DNA of 64,000 nt, taken from positions 1 through 64,000 of the forward strand of contig NZ_SMLG01000011.1 in NCBI RefSeq assembly GCF_004349195.1, read 5' to 3'. Within the stretch, counting starts at the first letter, position 1. Each line of letters begins with the position of its first letter. The notes under the pieces are model-generated. The model did no database searches. It saw only the letters and a list, made by a program, of their open reading frames with translations, and had not been told where the DNA came from. Made by a program: the position numbers and the translations under genes. This document shows positions 19,863 through 29,771 of this stretch, piece by piece. The stretch is from Flavobacterium rhamnosiphilum. Its GTDB lineage: Bacteria; Bacteroidota; Bacteroidia; Flavobacteriales; Flavobacteriaceae.

Positions 19863-22733
19863 TTAAATGCTCATTAGAAATCCAATCAGGTTTTCTTTTT
19901 TGTTGAGTCCTAGTTTTTTTCTCAAGCGGTAACGTGCTAATTCGACTCCTCCGTTTGAGATATTCATGATTTCGGCAATCTCTTTCGTTGACATATTCAT
20001 TAATAAATAGGTCGACAAATCCAATTCTCGTGGGGATATTGTGGGGTATTTTTCTTTTAATCTCTTGAGAAAATCAAAATGGACATTCTTAATGTGCTTT
20101 TCCAGATCTTTCCAGCTTTTGTCTGCATTTACTTCTTTAGTAATGCTTTTATTCAGCTTTGTAAATTGGAATTTGGTAGAATCGTCAAAGGATTCAACAT
20201 TGATGTCTTTTAATTTGTAAATGATGCCATTTAGGATTTTATTTTTCTTAACTACTTGCAAAGAGTTGTTGACTAATTCTTTATCCTTTGCTAAAATCTT
20301 AATTTGAAGCTTGTCACTTTTTAATTTTTCAATCTCTTTTTCCAGTTCATATTGCTCATGCCTTATTTTAGATTCTTTCTCCAAATAAAGCCTTCGCTGT
20401 TCAACAGTTTCATAATATTTGTTTTTTCTTATTTTTATTTTTATCCTGTTGCGAATGAAAAATATGGATGTTACAAGAAAGAAAAGATAAAATAAGTACG
20501 CCAAAAAATGTCTGTACCATGGTGGAGAAACGGTAAAAGTAGCAATTGCTTCTTTCGATTGAATACCATGACTATTTCGTACTTTTAATTTCATTTTATA
20601 AGCACCTTCTCTTAAATTGGTGTATTCTTTAATTGAAATGGAAGACCAAGCGCTCCATCGGTCATCAAAACCTTCCAGTTGATAAGAGAATTCTACATTT
20701 TCAAGATTCTCATAGGTTGGAGACGAGAATGTAAATTTTACATGATTTGCTGTGTAAGGTATTTTTAGCTTCTCAATTTTATTTTGTCCATTTCCTAAAA
20801 TTATGGTGTCTCCCGGATAAGAAAAACTTCGGATAAAAACGTTTGGTTTAGTTACGATGTTGTTTCGTAATTTGGAATCATAATGAGCCAGTCCGTCTGT
20901 TAGTCCTATAAATATGTTTTGTGGATTAATCGTATTGACCGAAAGATAATTGGTTACTAAATTACCTGTTAAGTTTGAAAATGGGGCAACAATGTTTGTA
21001 TAACTGCCATTGCTGTTTTTTATCAATTCGCCTAATGATTCATTAAAAACATACCAGAGATTTCCATTGGCATCTTCGGTTAGTGTGTTGATTTTGGGAA
21101 TGTTTTTAAATACAGAACTCATTTTTTTGTCTTCATAAAATAAGTCTTGCTCTTTTGAGTATTTGTAAAAATGATTGTTTGTTTGAAAGTAAATACTGTT
21201 GTTTATTTTTTGAATGCTTCCAAACCCTTTTTCGGTAGCGGATAAGTTCTGGATGATTTTTATGGATTTGAATTTTTTCAAATCATCAGATAGCGCCATT
21301 TGATACAGGAATTCGTCTTTTTTCAGCCATAAATAATCGTTGTCTAGTTCAATAGATATTGAGGATTTATCAAAACCCGCAATTTGATTTTTGAATTTTA
21401 AACCATTAGCTGTTTTTTCGAATATTGCAAACCCATTGTAATTGGATCCTATAACGAAATTGGGATGGTTGGGAATTGTTTTGAATCCAAAATAGCCGTT
21501 TTTATCCAATACTTTTATGGCCCTGCCCCCTTTTATTATTAGTGCTCCTATGTTATTTGCACAAATCAATTCGTTGTTAATTACTTGGATGTTCCATGCT
21601 TGGGCAGTTGTGCCTTCAACAAGAGTAAAGGCATCTTCTTTAACTGTCCCGTTCCATGAATGATAAAATACACCTTGATTTGTGGCAACATATAAATTGC
21701 CGTCATGTATTACTGATGCATATACCGTACTAATGTCATAACTGAATCCAAAATAGGTAAATGGAGAGTTTTCGTTAACAAATGCGATTCCGTTGTCTAG
21801 ACCAAGCCAAAGATTGTTTTTATTGTCAACAAAAGAGGTAAGTACAGTGTTATTTTGGAGTCCTTTTTTTCGGTTGATGTGTTGGGTTATTTTACCATTA
21901 AGATCTGAAATAATGATACCATTTAAAACAGAGTTTAGGACTATAAATTTGTCTTTAATGACAACACCTCCAAGAGAGCCGTTTTTTTTAATAAAAATAT
22001 CGGCTTCGGTATTCCAAGGGGTTATTTTTTCATTGCTATATATAAAAAGCCCTTTTTCTAAAGTTGCTATAAGAAGTTTGTTGTCAGGCATTTTAAACAT
22101 TGCCCAAACTTCGGTATTGTTTAATGCAGTTGTACCTTTTAAAGGGTACAGTTGTCCATTTTTGAATTCTAATAATCCGGCTGCGGTATCCTGAAAATAA
22201 AGCGTATTGTTTATTTGAAATGAAAATTGAAATCGTTTTGGGGCTTTGAGTATTTTAAGTTTATTGTTTTTAAATAGATATGCTCTAGCGAAAGATTGAA
22301 AAATTACTTCACCTTTAATAATATGAATCTTCCAGACAAAATCCAGCTCTTTGTTGTTTTTTGATTTAATTAATCGAGATAAGGAAGTGTATTTCAGCTT
22401 GCCTTTTGAATCGGCTTTGAAATAGCCTAATTCTTTATAACCCCCAACATATATTTTCCCGGATTCGTCAATCTTTACACAGCGTACGGAAGTAGAATTA
22501 GGCAGGGTATACTTTGTCCATGAGGAGCCGTCAAATTGATAAAGGCCATTGTTGTTGGCAAAGTATAGATTTCCATTTTTATCCTGATCAATACTCCAGT
22601 TTTGAGTTCCGCCTTTGTAATCGGTTCTTTTATAATTTCGGATGTCAGGGACTCCAATATTTTTTACCTGTCCAAACAGTATTGTTGATAACAAAAACAA
22701 AAAAAATAGAATATGGAATTTTGTAGTTCTCAT
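19863..22733 (-). CDS. Membrane-spanning propeller / Y_Y_Y / LuxR-type transcriptional regulator
   Basis: 956 residues. Signal peptide (about 1-21), a long periplasmic region with two-component-regulator-propeller-like repeats (about 40-640), a triple-tyrosine (Y_Y_Y) domain (about 664-735), one transmembrane helix (about 741-762), a charged coiled coil (about 770-840) and a C-terminal GerE/LuxR helix-turn-helix (about 897-956, with SPRELDLSTYL and STKEIAEIMNIS). It has the sensor half of a SusR-like or hybrid two-component protein but no histidine kinase or receiver, so the DNA-binding domain is joined directly to the membrane sensor. It is divergent from susC and is the obvious candidate regulator of the beta-glucan locus; the ligand is presumably a glucan oligosaccharide (inference). 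Confidence 0.88.
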   Translation of the reverse strand: MRTTKFHILFFLFLLSTILFGQVKNIGVPDIRNYKRTDYKGGTQNWSIDQDKNGNLYFANNNGLYQFDGSSWTKYTLPNSTSVRCVKIDESGKIYVGGYKELGYFKADSKGKLKYTSLSRLIKSKNNKELDFVWKIHIIKGEVIFQSFARAYLFKNNKLKILKAPKRFQFSFQINNTLYFQDTAAGLLEFKNGQLYPLKGTTALNNTEVWAMFKMPDNKLLIATLEKGLFIYSNEKITPWNTEADIFIKKNGSLGGVVIKDKFIVLNSVLNGIIISDLNGKITQHINRKKGLQNNTVLTSFVDNKNNLWLGLDNGIAFVNENSPFTYFGFSYDISTVYASVIHDGNLYVATNQGVFYHSWNGTVKEDAFTLVEGTTAQAWNIQVINNELICANNIGALIIKGGRAIKVLDKNGYFGFKTIPNHPNFVIGSNYNGFAIFEKTANGLKFKNQIAGFDKSSISIELDNDYLWLKKDEFLYQMALSDDLKKFKSIKIIQNLSATEKGFGSIQKINNSIYFQTNNHFYKYSKEQDLFYEDKKMSSVFKNIPKINTLTEDANGNLWYVFNESLGELIKNSNGSYTNIVAPFSNLTGNLVTNYLSVNTINPQNIFIGLTDGLAHYDSKLRNNIVTKPNVFIRSFSYPGDTIILGNGQNKIEKLKIPYTANHVKFTFSSPTYENLENVEFSYQLEGFDDRWSAWSSISIKEYTNLREGAYKMKLKVRNSHGIQSKEAIATFTVSPPWYRHFLAYLFYLFFLVTSIFFIRNRIKIKIRKNKYYETVEQRRLYLEKESKIRHEQYELEKEIEKLKSDKLQIKILAKDKELVNNSLQVVKKNKILNGIIYKLKDINVESFDDSTKFQFTKLNKSITKEVNADKSWKDLEKHIKNVHFDFLKRLKEKYPTISPRELDLSTYLLMNMSTKEIAEIMNISNGGVELARYRLRKKLGLNKKENLIGFLMSI

Positions 22734-23079
22734 AATTAAATTGTAAACCTAATGACTTGGGTGTTGTTTGAAAACGCCTTTTTCTGCTACAATACACGCT
22801 TTTAACGGCATATTGTTTTGGGTTAAATTCATATTAATAGCTAAAATAGCCGTTTTTAATATATGTAGTGTTAGTTTTTTAATTTAACTTTTTAATAACA
22901 ATGTAAAATATAATGTAAAATATTGTTTATGAGTATTTTAAGTATTTTTTGATGTGTTTTTGTTAAGTATTAAAAAAGTGTTTGATGTGTTTTTGTAATA
23001 AAAAATTAAAATGAATATAGAAAAAATAGTCCTAATATTGCTTCAAATTACTAATTAATTAACCAAAATTTTTAGAAAT
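22734..23079. promoter_or_regulatory. 346-bp divergent control region between regulator and susC, with direct repeats
   Basis: AT-rich and without genes. A 16-nt sequence, TTTGATGTGTTTTTGT, occurs identically at 22948-22963 and 22981-22996, exactly 33 bp apart (about three helical turns). TTAAGTATT occurs at 22938-22946 and 22963-22971. A 12-nt unit AATGTAAAATAT is tandemly duplicated at 22900-22911 and 22912-22923. These are plausible binding sites for the divergent LuxR-type regulator. No full TTG/TAnnTTTG promoter was found; TAATATTG near 23033 is one mismatch away from the -7 consensus. Confidence 0.55.
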
Positions 23080-26000
23080 ATGAAATTTACAAAACTATTC
23101 ATTTTTTGTCTTTTATCTATTCTATTCTCAGTTTATGCACAGGCGCAAGATGTTACTGTAAACGGAAAAGTATATGACGAAAACGGGGTGCCCATCCCAG
23201 GAGTAAGCGTTTTAATCAAAGGAACTTCCAAAGCTGCGGCTACGGATTTTGATGGGAATTATCAAATTAAGGCCGATTCAAAAGGTACTTTAGAGTTTAG
23301 CTATTTAGGTTACATTACAGCCAAGGAACCTATTAACGGAAGAAATCGAATAGATGTTAAACTTAAACCTTCAACAGAAACCTTGCAAGAAGTTGTAGTT
23401 GTGGGTTACGGAACTCAAAAGAAAAGTGTTGTTACTGGTGCAATATCCAGTGTAAAAGCCAAAGATCTTGAGAAAGTACCAAATGGTCGTATCGAGCAAG
23501 CTTTACAGGGTAGAGTTTCAGGTGTTACAATTGCTGCCAGTTCTGGTCAACCGGGTGCTGCATCAACAATTCGTGTCAGAGGGGTAACTACTTTTGGCGA
23601 TGGCGGTAATAATCCTCTTTGGGTTGTTGACGGTGTGGTTGTTGACGGTGGAGGAATTGGATTTCTTAATCAATCCGATATAGAATCAATTGAAGTGCTG
23701 AAAGATGCCGCTTCTGCTGCAATCTATGGAACTCGTGCGGCAACAGGAGTAATTTTGGTTACAACCAAAAAAGGAAAGTCAGGAAAAATTACTGTTAACT
23801 ACAATGGTTTTTCAGGGATTTCATCACCAGAAAAGACTTTAAATTTACTGAATGCCACTCAATACGGTGCTTTGTTAAATGAAAAATCAGTTGCTGCCGG
23901 TGGACCCGTTATTTTTCCTAATGTATCTGCTTTAGGTGTTGGTACTGATTGGCAGAAAGCGATTTTTAATACCAGTGCTTTCCGTTATTCTCATGAGTTA
24001 AGTATCAGTGGAGGAAGTGATGTTTCAAATTTTTATGCTTCTTTTGGAATTCAAGATCAAGAAGGAATCGTTTCCACAGAAATTTCAAACTATACTAAAA
24101 AGAATTTTCGTTTAAACTCTACGCATAAATTATCTAAAGTATTTACTTTCGGACAAACTTTAGGTTTTTCGAGACAAAAAACAATTGGTATTGGAAATAC
24201 AAACAGTGAGTTTGGTGGGCCATTAAGTTCAGCGATCAACTTGGATCCAACGACTCCTTTGATAGAAACAGATCCTGTAAAAGCGAATGCTGCACCTTAC
24301 AGTACAAATCCTGTAATTCGTGATGCAAATGGAAATCCTTATGGAATCTCTAGCCTAGTTGGTCAAGAGATGTCTAATCCTTTGGCTTATGCTAAAACAA
24401 GATTAGGCAGTTATGGTACTTCAGATGATATTGTTGGTAACGCATATATAGAAGCGGCTATAACAAATCATATTAAAGTGAGATCGACTCTTGGAGCAAA
24501 ATTATCTACATGGGGAGGTCAGGGATTTACGCCTGTTTTTTATTTAAGTGCCACTTCAAATGTGCTTAAAAATAGTTACAGTAAAAGTGAAAACAAAAGT
24601 TTTGCATGGAATATTGAAAATATTGTAACCTATGCGAATCAATTTGGAAACCATAACGTAACGGTGTTATTAGGTCAAGGATCTTATGTTGATAATATTG
24701 GTGGAGGTCTTGGAGCTACAATGTTTGGATTACCGATAACTAATTATCAAGACGCCTCTTTCAACTTTGATATACCGCAATCTGATAGAAGCAGTTATAC
24801 ATTCGATTTGACAGAACATAAATTGACATCTTTGTTTTCACGTGTCAATTACGATTATAAGGAAAAATATTTGTTTACTGGAATTATTCGTCGTGATGGT
24901 TCAAGCCGTTTCGGAGCCAATAATAAATTTGGAGTATTTCCATCGTTTAATTTAGGATGGGTTTTGACCAAAGAAGATTTTTGGAAAGAAAGCAAAGTAC
25001 TTAATACTTTTAAAATTAGAGGTGGATATGGAGTTGTTGGAAATGATGCCATACCAGATTTTAGGTATCTTTCTTTAGTTGCAGGAGGTTATAACTATTC
25101 TTTTGGTAATTCAGGAGCAATTACTACTGGTTATGCTAACCTTACACTTGATAATCCGGATTTGAGATGGGAGGAAACTTCTCAGGCAAATGTTGGTTTT
25201 GAATCGAAATTTTTTAATGACATAAACCTTACTGTAGACTTATACAAGAAATCAACCAAAGGGATTTTACGTCCTATAAATATACCAGGCTATGTTGGTG
25301 TTACTTCAAGCCCAATTGGGAATGTAGCTGATATGGACAATAAAGGGATTGAGGTTGAATTAGGGTACAAAAAGACTTTTGGAGACTTTAATTTCTCAGT
25401 TAATGGTAACGTTGCTTATTTGGAAAATAAAGTTACTTATGTGGCAGCTGATTCTAATTATTTAGTTGGTGATGCTTCTTTTCAATCTATGGGTGCAGTT
25501 ACAAGAACGCAAGTAGGACAATCATACAATTCATTTTACGGATTTAGAACAGCAGGTATTTTTCAAAATCAAGCGGAAATAGATGCTTATACTAATTCAT
25601 CAGGAGGTTTAATTCAGCCAAGTGCACGTCCTGGAGACTTCCGTTGGGTTGATACAGACGGTAATGGCTCAATTGGAGATGATGACAAACAATTTTTAGG
25701 AAGTAATATTCCAAAATACACTTTTGGACTGACGTTGAATTTAGATTATAAAAACTTCGATTTTATGGCATTTGCTCAAGGTGCGGCAGGGAATAAAATT
25801 TTCCAAGGATTACGTAGGTTAGATGTTGGAAATGCCAACTATCAAACTATTGCTTTAAACCGTTGGACAGGAGAAGGGACATCTAATGATTATCCTAGAC
25901 TTACGAATAATGATGGCAATGGTAATTTTAGTAAAATGTCAGATTTTTATTTAGAAAAAGGAGGTTATCTAAGGCTGAAATTAGTTCAATTAGGATATTC

Positions 26001-26190
26001 ATTGCCTAGTAGTGTAATAAGTAAAATTGGAGCCAATAAAGTACGCTTTTATTTAACTGCCGAGAATTTATTGACTATAACTAAATATACTGGTTACGAT
26101 CCTGAAATTGGTGGAGGTGTGTTTGGAATAGACAAAGGGATTTATCCACAAGCAAGAACATTTATGTTTGGAGTCAATTTACAATTTTAA
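23080..26190 (+). CDS. SusC/RagA-family TonB-dependent glycan porter
   Basis: 1036 residues with a signal peptide (about 1-23, ending AQAQ), a carboxypeptidase-regulatory-like domain (about 25-100, VNGKVYDENGVPIPGVSV), the SusC plug (LQEVVVVGYGTQKKS, then VDGVVV, SIEVLKDAASAAIYGTRAATGVI) and a 22-strand-type barrel ending in phenylalanine. It imports oligosaccharides through the outer membrane using TonB/ExbBD energy. It is the first gene of the glucan operon; susD follows after 14 bp. Substrate specificity cannot be read from the sequence and is inferred from the enzymes downstream. Confidence 0.95.
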   Translation: MKFTKLFIFCLLSILFSVYAQAQDVTVNGKVYDENGVPIPGVSVLIKGTSKAAATDFDGNYQIKADSKGTLEFSYLGYITAKEPINGRNRIDVKLKPSTETLQEVVVVGYGTQKKSVVTGAISSVKAKDLEKVPNGRIEQALQGRVSGVTIAASSGQPGAASTIRVRGVTTFGDGGNNPLWVVDGVVVDGGGIGFLNQSDIESIEVLKDAASAAIYGTRAATGVILVTTKKGKSGKITVNYNGFSGISSPEKTLNLLNATQYGALLNEKSVAAGGPVIFPNVSALGVGTDWQKAIFNTSAFRYSHELSISGGSDVSNFYASFGIQDQEGIVSTEISNYTKKNFRLNSTHKLSKVFTFGQTLGFSRQKTIGIGNTNSEFGGPLSSAINLDPTTPLIETDPVKANAAPYSTNPVIRDANGNPYGISSLVGQEMSNPLAYAKTRLGSYGTSDDIVGNAYIEAAITNHIKVRSTLGAKLSTWGGQGFTPVFYLSATSNVLKNSYSKSENKSFAWNIENIVTYANQFGNHNVTVLLGQGSYVDNIGGGLGATMFGLPITNYQDASFNFDIPQSDRSSYTFDLTEHKLTSLFSRVNYDYKEKYLFTGIIRRDGSSRFGANNKFGVFPSFNLGWVLTKEDFWKESKVLNTFKIRGGYGVVGNDAIPDFRYLSLVAGGYNYSFGNSGAITTGYANLTLDNPDLRWEETSQANVGFESKFFNDINLTVDLYKKSTKGILRPINIPGYVGVTSSPIGNVADMDNKGIEVELGYKKTFGDFNFSVNGNVAYLENKVTYVAADSNYLVGDASFQSMGAVTRTQVGQSYNSFYGFRTAGIFQNQAEIDAYTNSSGGLIQPSARPGDFRWVDTDGNGSIGDDDKQFLGSNIPKYTFGLTLNLDYKNFDFMAFAQGAAGNKIFQGLRRLDVGNANYQTIALNRWTGEGTSNDYPRLTNNDGNGNFSKMSDFYLEKGGYLRLKLVQLGYSLPSSVISKIGANKVRFYLTAENLLTITKYTGYDPEIGGGVFGIDKGIYPQARTFMFGVNLQF

Positions 26191-26204
26191 TAAAATTAAG
26201 AATT

Positions 26205-27713
26205 ATGAAAACGATAAAATTTAAATATTTATTTATTGCAGCAGCAGTGGTTTCATTTGGTTCCTGTTCTGAGGAATTTGTAGATGTAACACCTAAGGGT
26301 TCCTTTCTTTCCGAGAATTATTATGCTAACGAAGGACAAGCAACAGCCGCTCTGGTAGGAGTGTATGATCCAATTAGAAAAAATTCAGGTGGATTTGACA
26401 ACATAATTGCTATGATGAATTCCGGCTCAGATGATTTTTATGCTGGCGGTGGCGGAGCAACTGATGGAGAAGGTATCCATGCTTTTTCTACGCATACGCT
26501 AACGGCAACAAATGTGCAGGGTAGTTTTTGGAACGATCACTATCAAGGGATTTTTAGAGCAAATACTTTGTTGATGAAATTACCTGGTGTTGCCATGTCG
26601 GATGATGTAAAATCCAGATTTACAGGTGAGTCAAAAGCGTTGAGAGCTATATATTATTTTAATTTGGTTAGATTGTTCAAGAATGTCCCATTATTATTGG
26701 ATCCTTTGACTGCTACCAATATGTATGAAGTTGAGCAAGCAACTCCAGAAGCAGTATATGCTCAAATAGAAAAAGATTTGATTGAAGCTATAGCCGTTTT
26801 GCCGGCAACCGTTCTTGCCGATACAGAATCTGGACGTCTTACAAAAGGGGCTGCTCAAGCTGTGCTTGGGAAAGTATATTTACAAGAAGGTAAAAAAACC
26901 GAAGCCGCAGCTATTCTAGCCTTGGTAAATGGTACACCAGGTGGAACAAATCAATATGGCAATAAATTGTTGGCCAATTTTAATGATTTATGGGTAGTTT
27001 CCAATAAGTTTAACACGGAGTCTCTTATTGAAGTTTCTCATACCAGTGCCGGTAATTCTGATTGGGATTTTTGGGGAAGCGGAAGAGACGAAGGAAATTC
27101 ATTGAATGTTATGGTAGGTCCTAGAAGTTACTCAAGACCATCAGGTTCTACAGCACCAGATTTACCATCGGGATGGAGTTTTAATGTAATCACGCAAGAT
27201 TTATATGATGCCATAAAATTAGATCCTAGATTTGGGGCTACTGTATTTGATCTTAAAGCCTTGAAGGCAGCTGGTCAAGCAGATTATATTGGAGGATATC
27301 AAGATACAGGATATTTTTTAAATAAATTTCTTCCTAGAAAAACGGATGTGAGAACTGGAGGTGGAGCGGCTGAATTAAATTACAAGCAAAATTCTTATGT
27401 CATCAGATTAGCGGATACTTATTTGATGGAAGCCGAAGCATTAGGGACAGGAACAAGAGCTCAAGCTTTACTTGATGCTGTTAGGTCAAGAGTTGGTTTG
27501 CCTTCTATTCCGGTTACACTTGCAGCCATTAAAAATGAAAGAAGAATGGAACTTGCAGGGGAAGGACATAGATTTTTCGATCTAGTTCGATGGGGTGATG
27601 CAGCCACTAAATTAGCAAACAGAGGTTTTGTAGCTGGTAAAGATGAAATTTTCCCTATACCAATAAGAGAGCTTCAAGGAACCAAATTGAAGCAAAACCC
27701 TGGCTATAATTAA
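26205..27713 (+). CDS. SusD/RagB-family surface glycan-binding lipoprotein
   Basis: 502 residues. The lipoprotein signal ends in FGSC, and the residues after Cys are Ser-Glu-Glu, an acidic pattern typical of surface-exported Bacteroidota lipoproteins. The SusD-like N-terminal domain (DVTPKGSFLSENYYANEGQA) and TPR/C-terminal region (NERRMELAGEGHRFFDLVRWG...EIFPIPIRE...NPGYN) are intact. It forms the lid of the SusC porter. Sits 14 bp after susC and 15 bp before the PKD lipoprotein. Confidence 0.95.
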   Translation: MKTIKFKYLFIAAAVVSFGSCSEEFVDVTPKGSFLSENYYANEGQATAALVGVYDPIRKNSGGFDNIIAMMNSGSDDFYAGGGGATDGEGIHAFSTHTLTATNVQGSFWNDHYQGIFRANTLLMKLPGVAMSDDVKSRFTGESKALRAIYYFNLVRLFKNVPLLLDPLTATNMYEVEQATPEAVYAQIEKDLIEAIAVLPATVLADTESGRLTKGAAQAVLGKVYLQEGKKTEAAAILALVNGTPGGTNQYGNKLLANFNDLWVVSNKFNTESLIEVSHTSAGNSDWDFWGSGRDEGNSLNVMVGPRSYSRPSGSTAPDLPSGWSFNVITQDLYDAIKLDPRFGATVFDLKALKAAGQADYIGGYQDTGYFLNKFLPRKTDVRTGGGAAELNYKQNSYVIRLADTYLMEAEALGTGTRAQALLDAVRSRVGLPSIPVTLAAIKNERRMELAGEGHRFFDLVRWGDAATKLANRGFVAGKDEIFPIPIRELQGTKLKQNPGYN

Positions 27714-27728
27714 TAAAAAGATAAAATT

Positions 27729-28604
27729 ATGAAAAAGATAAATATGAGGTTTTTAGATAAAATCGCAATAATAGTAGTTTCATTAATTATATTTTCAGGT
27801 TGTCAAACGGAAGATATAGGTGATGGTAATGGTCTAAGTACAGAAGGGTTAAATTCTGGATTTACAATAACTCCAGGTTCAAATGCTAATACTTTTAATT
27901 TAGCCTCTAGCCCGAATTCAACGGATTTTGTGTTTCATTTTTGGAATTTTGATGACGGAGCTGGTTCAGTTGCGGGAACTGCAGATAAATCTTTATTTCT
28001 GCCAGATGTAGGTGTTTATAATATTACACATAATGTTTATGGTAAAGGCGGTAGTGCGGCGACCCCAACAACTCAAATTATTACTGTTACCACTCCGGAT
28101 CCTGTTTCAGGAAATTTAGTTGAAGGGGGTAAATTGGATACAAATTCCGATATAAGTAAATGGACGGTTTTAAATATTAGTGCGTCTGGAACTTCTTGGG
28201 CTTTTGCAAATGGAAAAGCAACAGTTACAGGAGGTGGTTGGAATCAGCAAGGGTTTTATCAAGCTATCAGTGTAGTTTCTGGCAGAACATATAAAGTTGA
28301 TATGGTGGCTTCTTCTACAAGTGGTGTGTCAAATACATGGTTTGAAGTTTTTGTATCTCCAACAATTCCAATTCAAAACAACGATTATTCTGCCGGAGGC
28401 AAAATACGTTCAATAAATACTTGGGCAGGTTGTGGCGGATCGGCATTTTCTGGAAAAATTTCAAGTGTTGGATGTGGAGGAACAGATAATGTTGGGACCT
28501 ATAAGGCAACTGCTACCGGAACAGTTTATTTGGTTATTAAATGTGGAGGTGAGAATCTTAAGGATGGAATCTCTGTAGATAATATTGAGTTAAGAGGAAT
28601 ATAA
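27729..28604 (+). CDS. PKD-domain lipoprotein, probable surface glycan-binding protein
   Basis: 291 residues. Lipobox IFSGC at about residue 25, followed by QTED, an acidic surface-export-like pattern. A PKD-like domain (about 45-115, containing FWNFDDG and GVYNITHNVYGKGG) is followed by a roughly 150-residue beta-sandwich that resembles carbohydrate-binding modules (KWTVLNIS, GWNQQGFYQAISVVSGRTYKV). It has no recognisable catalytic motif. Its position after susC-susD is where a third, non-enzymatic surface glycan-binding protein is usually encoded. Function inferred from architecture and position. Confidence 0.75.
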   Translation: MKKINMRFLDKIAIIVVSLIIFSGCQTEDIGDGNGLSTEGLNSGFTITPGSNANTFNLASSPNSTDFVFHFWNFDDGAGSVAGTADKSLFLPDVGVYNITHNVYGKGGSAATPTTQIITVTTPDPVSGNLVEGGKLDTNSDISKWTVLNISASGTSWAFANGKATVTGGGWNQQGFYQAISVVSGRTYKVDMVASSTSGVSNTWFEVFVSPTIPIQNNDYSAGGKIRSINTWAGCGGSAFSGKISSVGCGGTDNVGTYKATATGTVYLVIKCGGENLKDGISVDNIELRGI

Positions 28605-28613
28605 AATAAGCCT

Positions 28614-28649
28614 AATTTAAGCTTCTATAATTTTATAGAAGCTTAAATT
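28614..28649 (+). terminator. Hairpin inside the glucan operon (attenuator or processing site)
   Basis: Near-perfect 17-nt arms (28614-28630 and 28633-28649) built around AAGCTTCTAT, with a following T5 run. It lies in the 70-bp gap between the PKD lipoprotein and GH16 genes, where it could lower expression of the downstream enzymes relative to SusCD. Confidence 0.6.
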
Positions 28650-28674
28650 TTTAATCCTTACAAAGTAAACAAGA

Positions 28675-29733
28675 ATGAAAATTTTCATAGATTTTACGGC
28701 TTTGGTTGGGATTTTTTTATTGCTTTCTTGCAGTAGTATTGATCGCAGTAATGGGGACGGGGAAGTGATAAAACCTTCAAATCTTTCGGTTTCAGCAACA
28801 GTAGCTGGTGCAACGGCACAAAATCCAAACGGAGATGGCAGCGGGACAGTTAATTTTAACATCAGTGCAACTAATGCCACTTCCTATAAAATTTTACTTG
28901 GTAATGGAGAAACTGAAGGGTTAACAAATGGAAGTTTTACTTATACCTATGCAACAGCGGGTACTAATACCTATGTTATATATGTGTCAGCATATAATTC
29001 AGGACAATTTGTTTCTTCCACTATTTCAGTAACGGTTTTCGTAGGTACTGCTTTAGTTTGGTCAGATGAGTTTAATGTCAATGGAGCACCCGATAGTTCA
29101 AAATGGGGTTATGATTTAGGTGCTGGTGGCTGGGGAAATAACGAATCTCAATATTACACGAACAGACCGGAAAATGTAATTGTTCAAGATGGTTTGTTGA
29201 AAATTAAAACGCTAAAGGAAAGTTTTAGCGGAAGCAATTATACTTCGGCCAGAATTCTTACAAAAGATAAATTTTCTTTCAAATACGGAAGAGTGGAAAT
29301 TAGAGCAAAACTGGCTTTGGGAGCTGGAACATGGTCTGCTTTATGGATGTTAGGGAGCAATATAAATACTGCCAGTTGGCCTGCTTGTGGAGAAGTTGAT
29401 ATTATGGAACATGTTGGCAACAGCCAAAACAGGGTTCATGGATCCTTGCATTCTCCGGGACGTTCAGGAAACACACCAGATACAAGTACGGTTATGGTTC
29501 CTAATGCTTCAACAGAGTTCCATGTTTATTCTATAGATTGGTCAGCAACATCAATCAAGTTTTACGTTGATAATCAATTGTTTTATACGTTTGCAAATTC
29601 GGCTAGTCTTCCTTTTAATCAGAATTTTTTCTTAATCATAAATTGTGCAATGGGAGGGAATTTTGGAGGAGCAATAGATCCTAATTTTTCGGCTTCCACT
29701 TTTGAGGTAGATTATATTAGGGTTTATAATTAA
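28675..29733 (+). CDS. Glycoside hydrolase family 16 lipoprotein, probable endo-beta-1,3-glucanase (laminarinase)
   Basis: 352 residues. Lipoprotein signal ending LLSC, a PKD-like/Ig-like domain (about 30-115), then the GH16 jelly-roll (about 120-352). The active-site motif GEVDIMEHVG gives E240 (nucleophile), D242 and E245 (acid/base). This ExDxxE spacing is typical of laminarinase-type GH16 rather than the ExDxE lichenase type. WSDEFN and the closing EVDYIRVYN strand are also typical. Expected to cut beta-1,3-glucan at or near the cell surface and feed the SusCD porter. Confidence 0.9.
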   Translation: MKIFIDFTALVGIFLLLSCSSIDRSNGDGEVIKPSNLSVSATVAGATAQNPNGDGSGTVNFNISATNATSYKILLGNGETEGLTNGSFTYTYATAGTNTYVIYVSAYNSGQFVSSTISVTVFVGTALVWSDEFNVNGAPDSSKWGYDLGAGGWGNNESQYYTNRPENVIVQDGLLKIKTLKESFSGSNYTSARILTKDKFSFKYGRVEIRAKLALGAGTWSALWMLGSNINTASWPACGEVDIMEHVGNSQNRVHGSLHSPGRSGNTPDTSTVMVPNASTEFHVYSIDWSATSIKFYVDNQLFYTFANSASLPFNQNFFLIINCAMGGNFGGAIDPNFSASTFEVDYIRVYN

Positions 29734-29771
29734 TTATGTTTTTGTTAGGTTTGGTTAGGTCTTCGTTGGGG

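Noticed and set aside
21793..22194. 133-codon open frame on the plus strand
   Set aside because: Antisense shadow of the Y_Y_Y regulator, which has clear domains over the same stretch.
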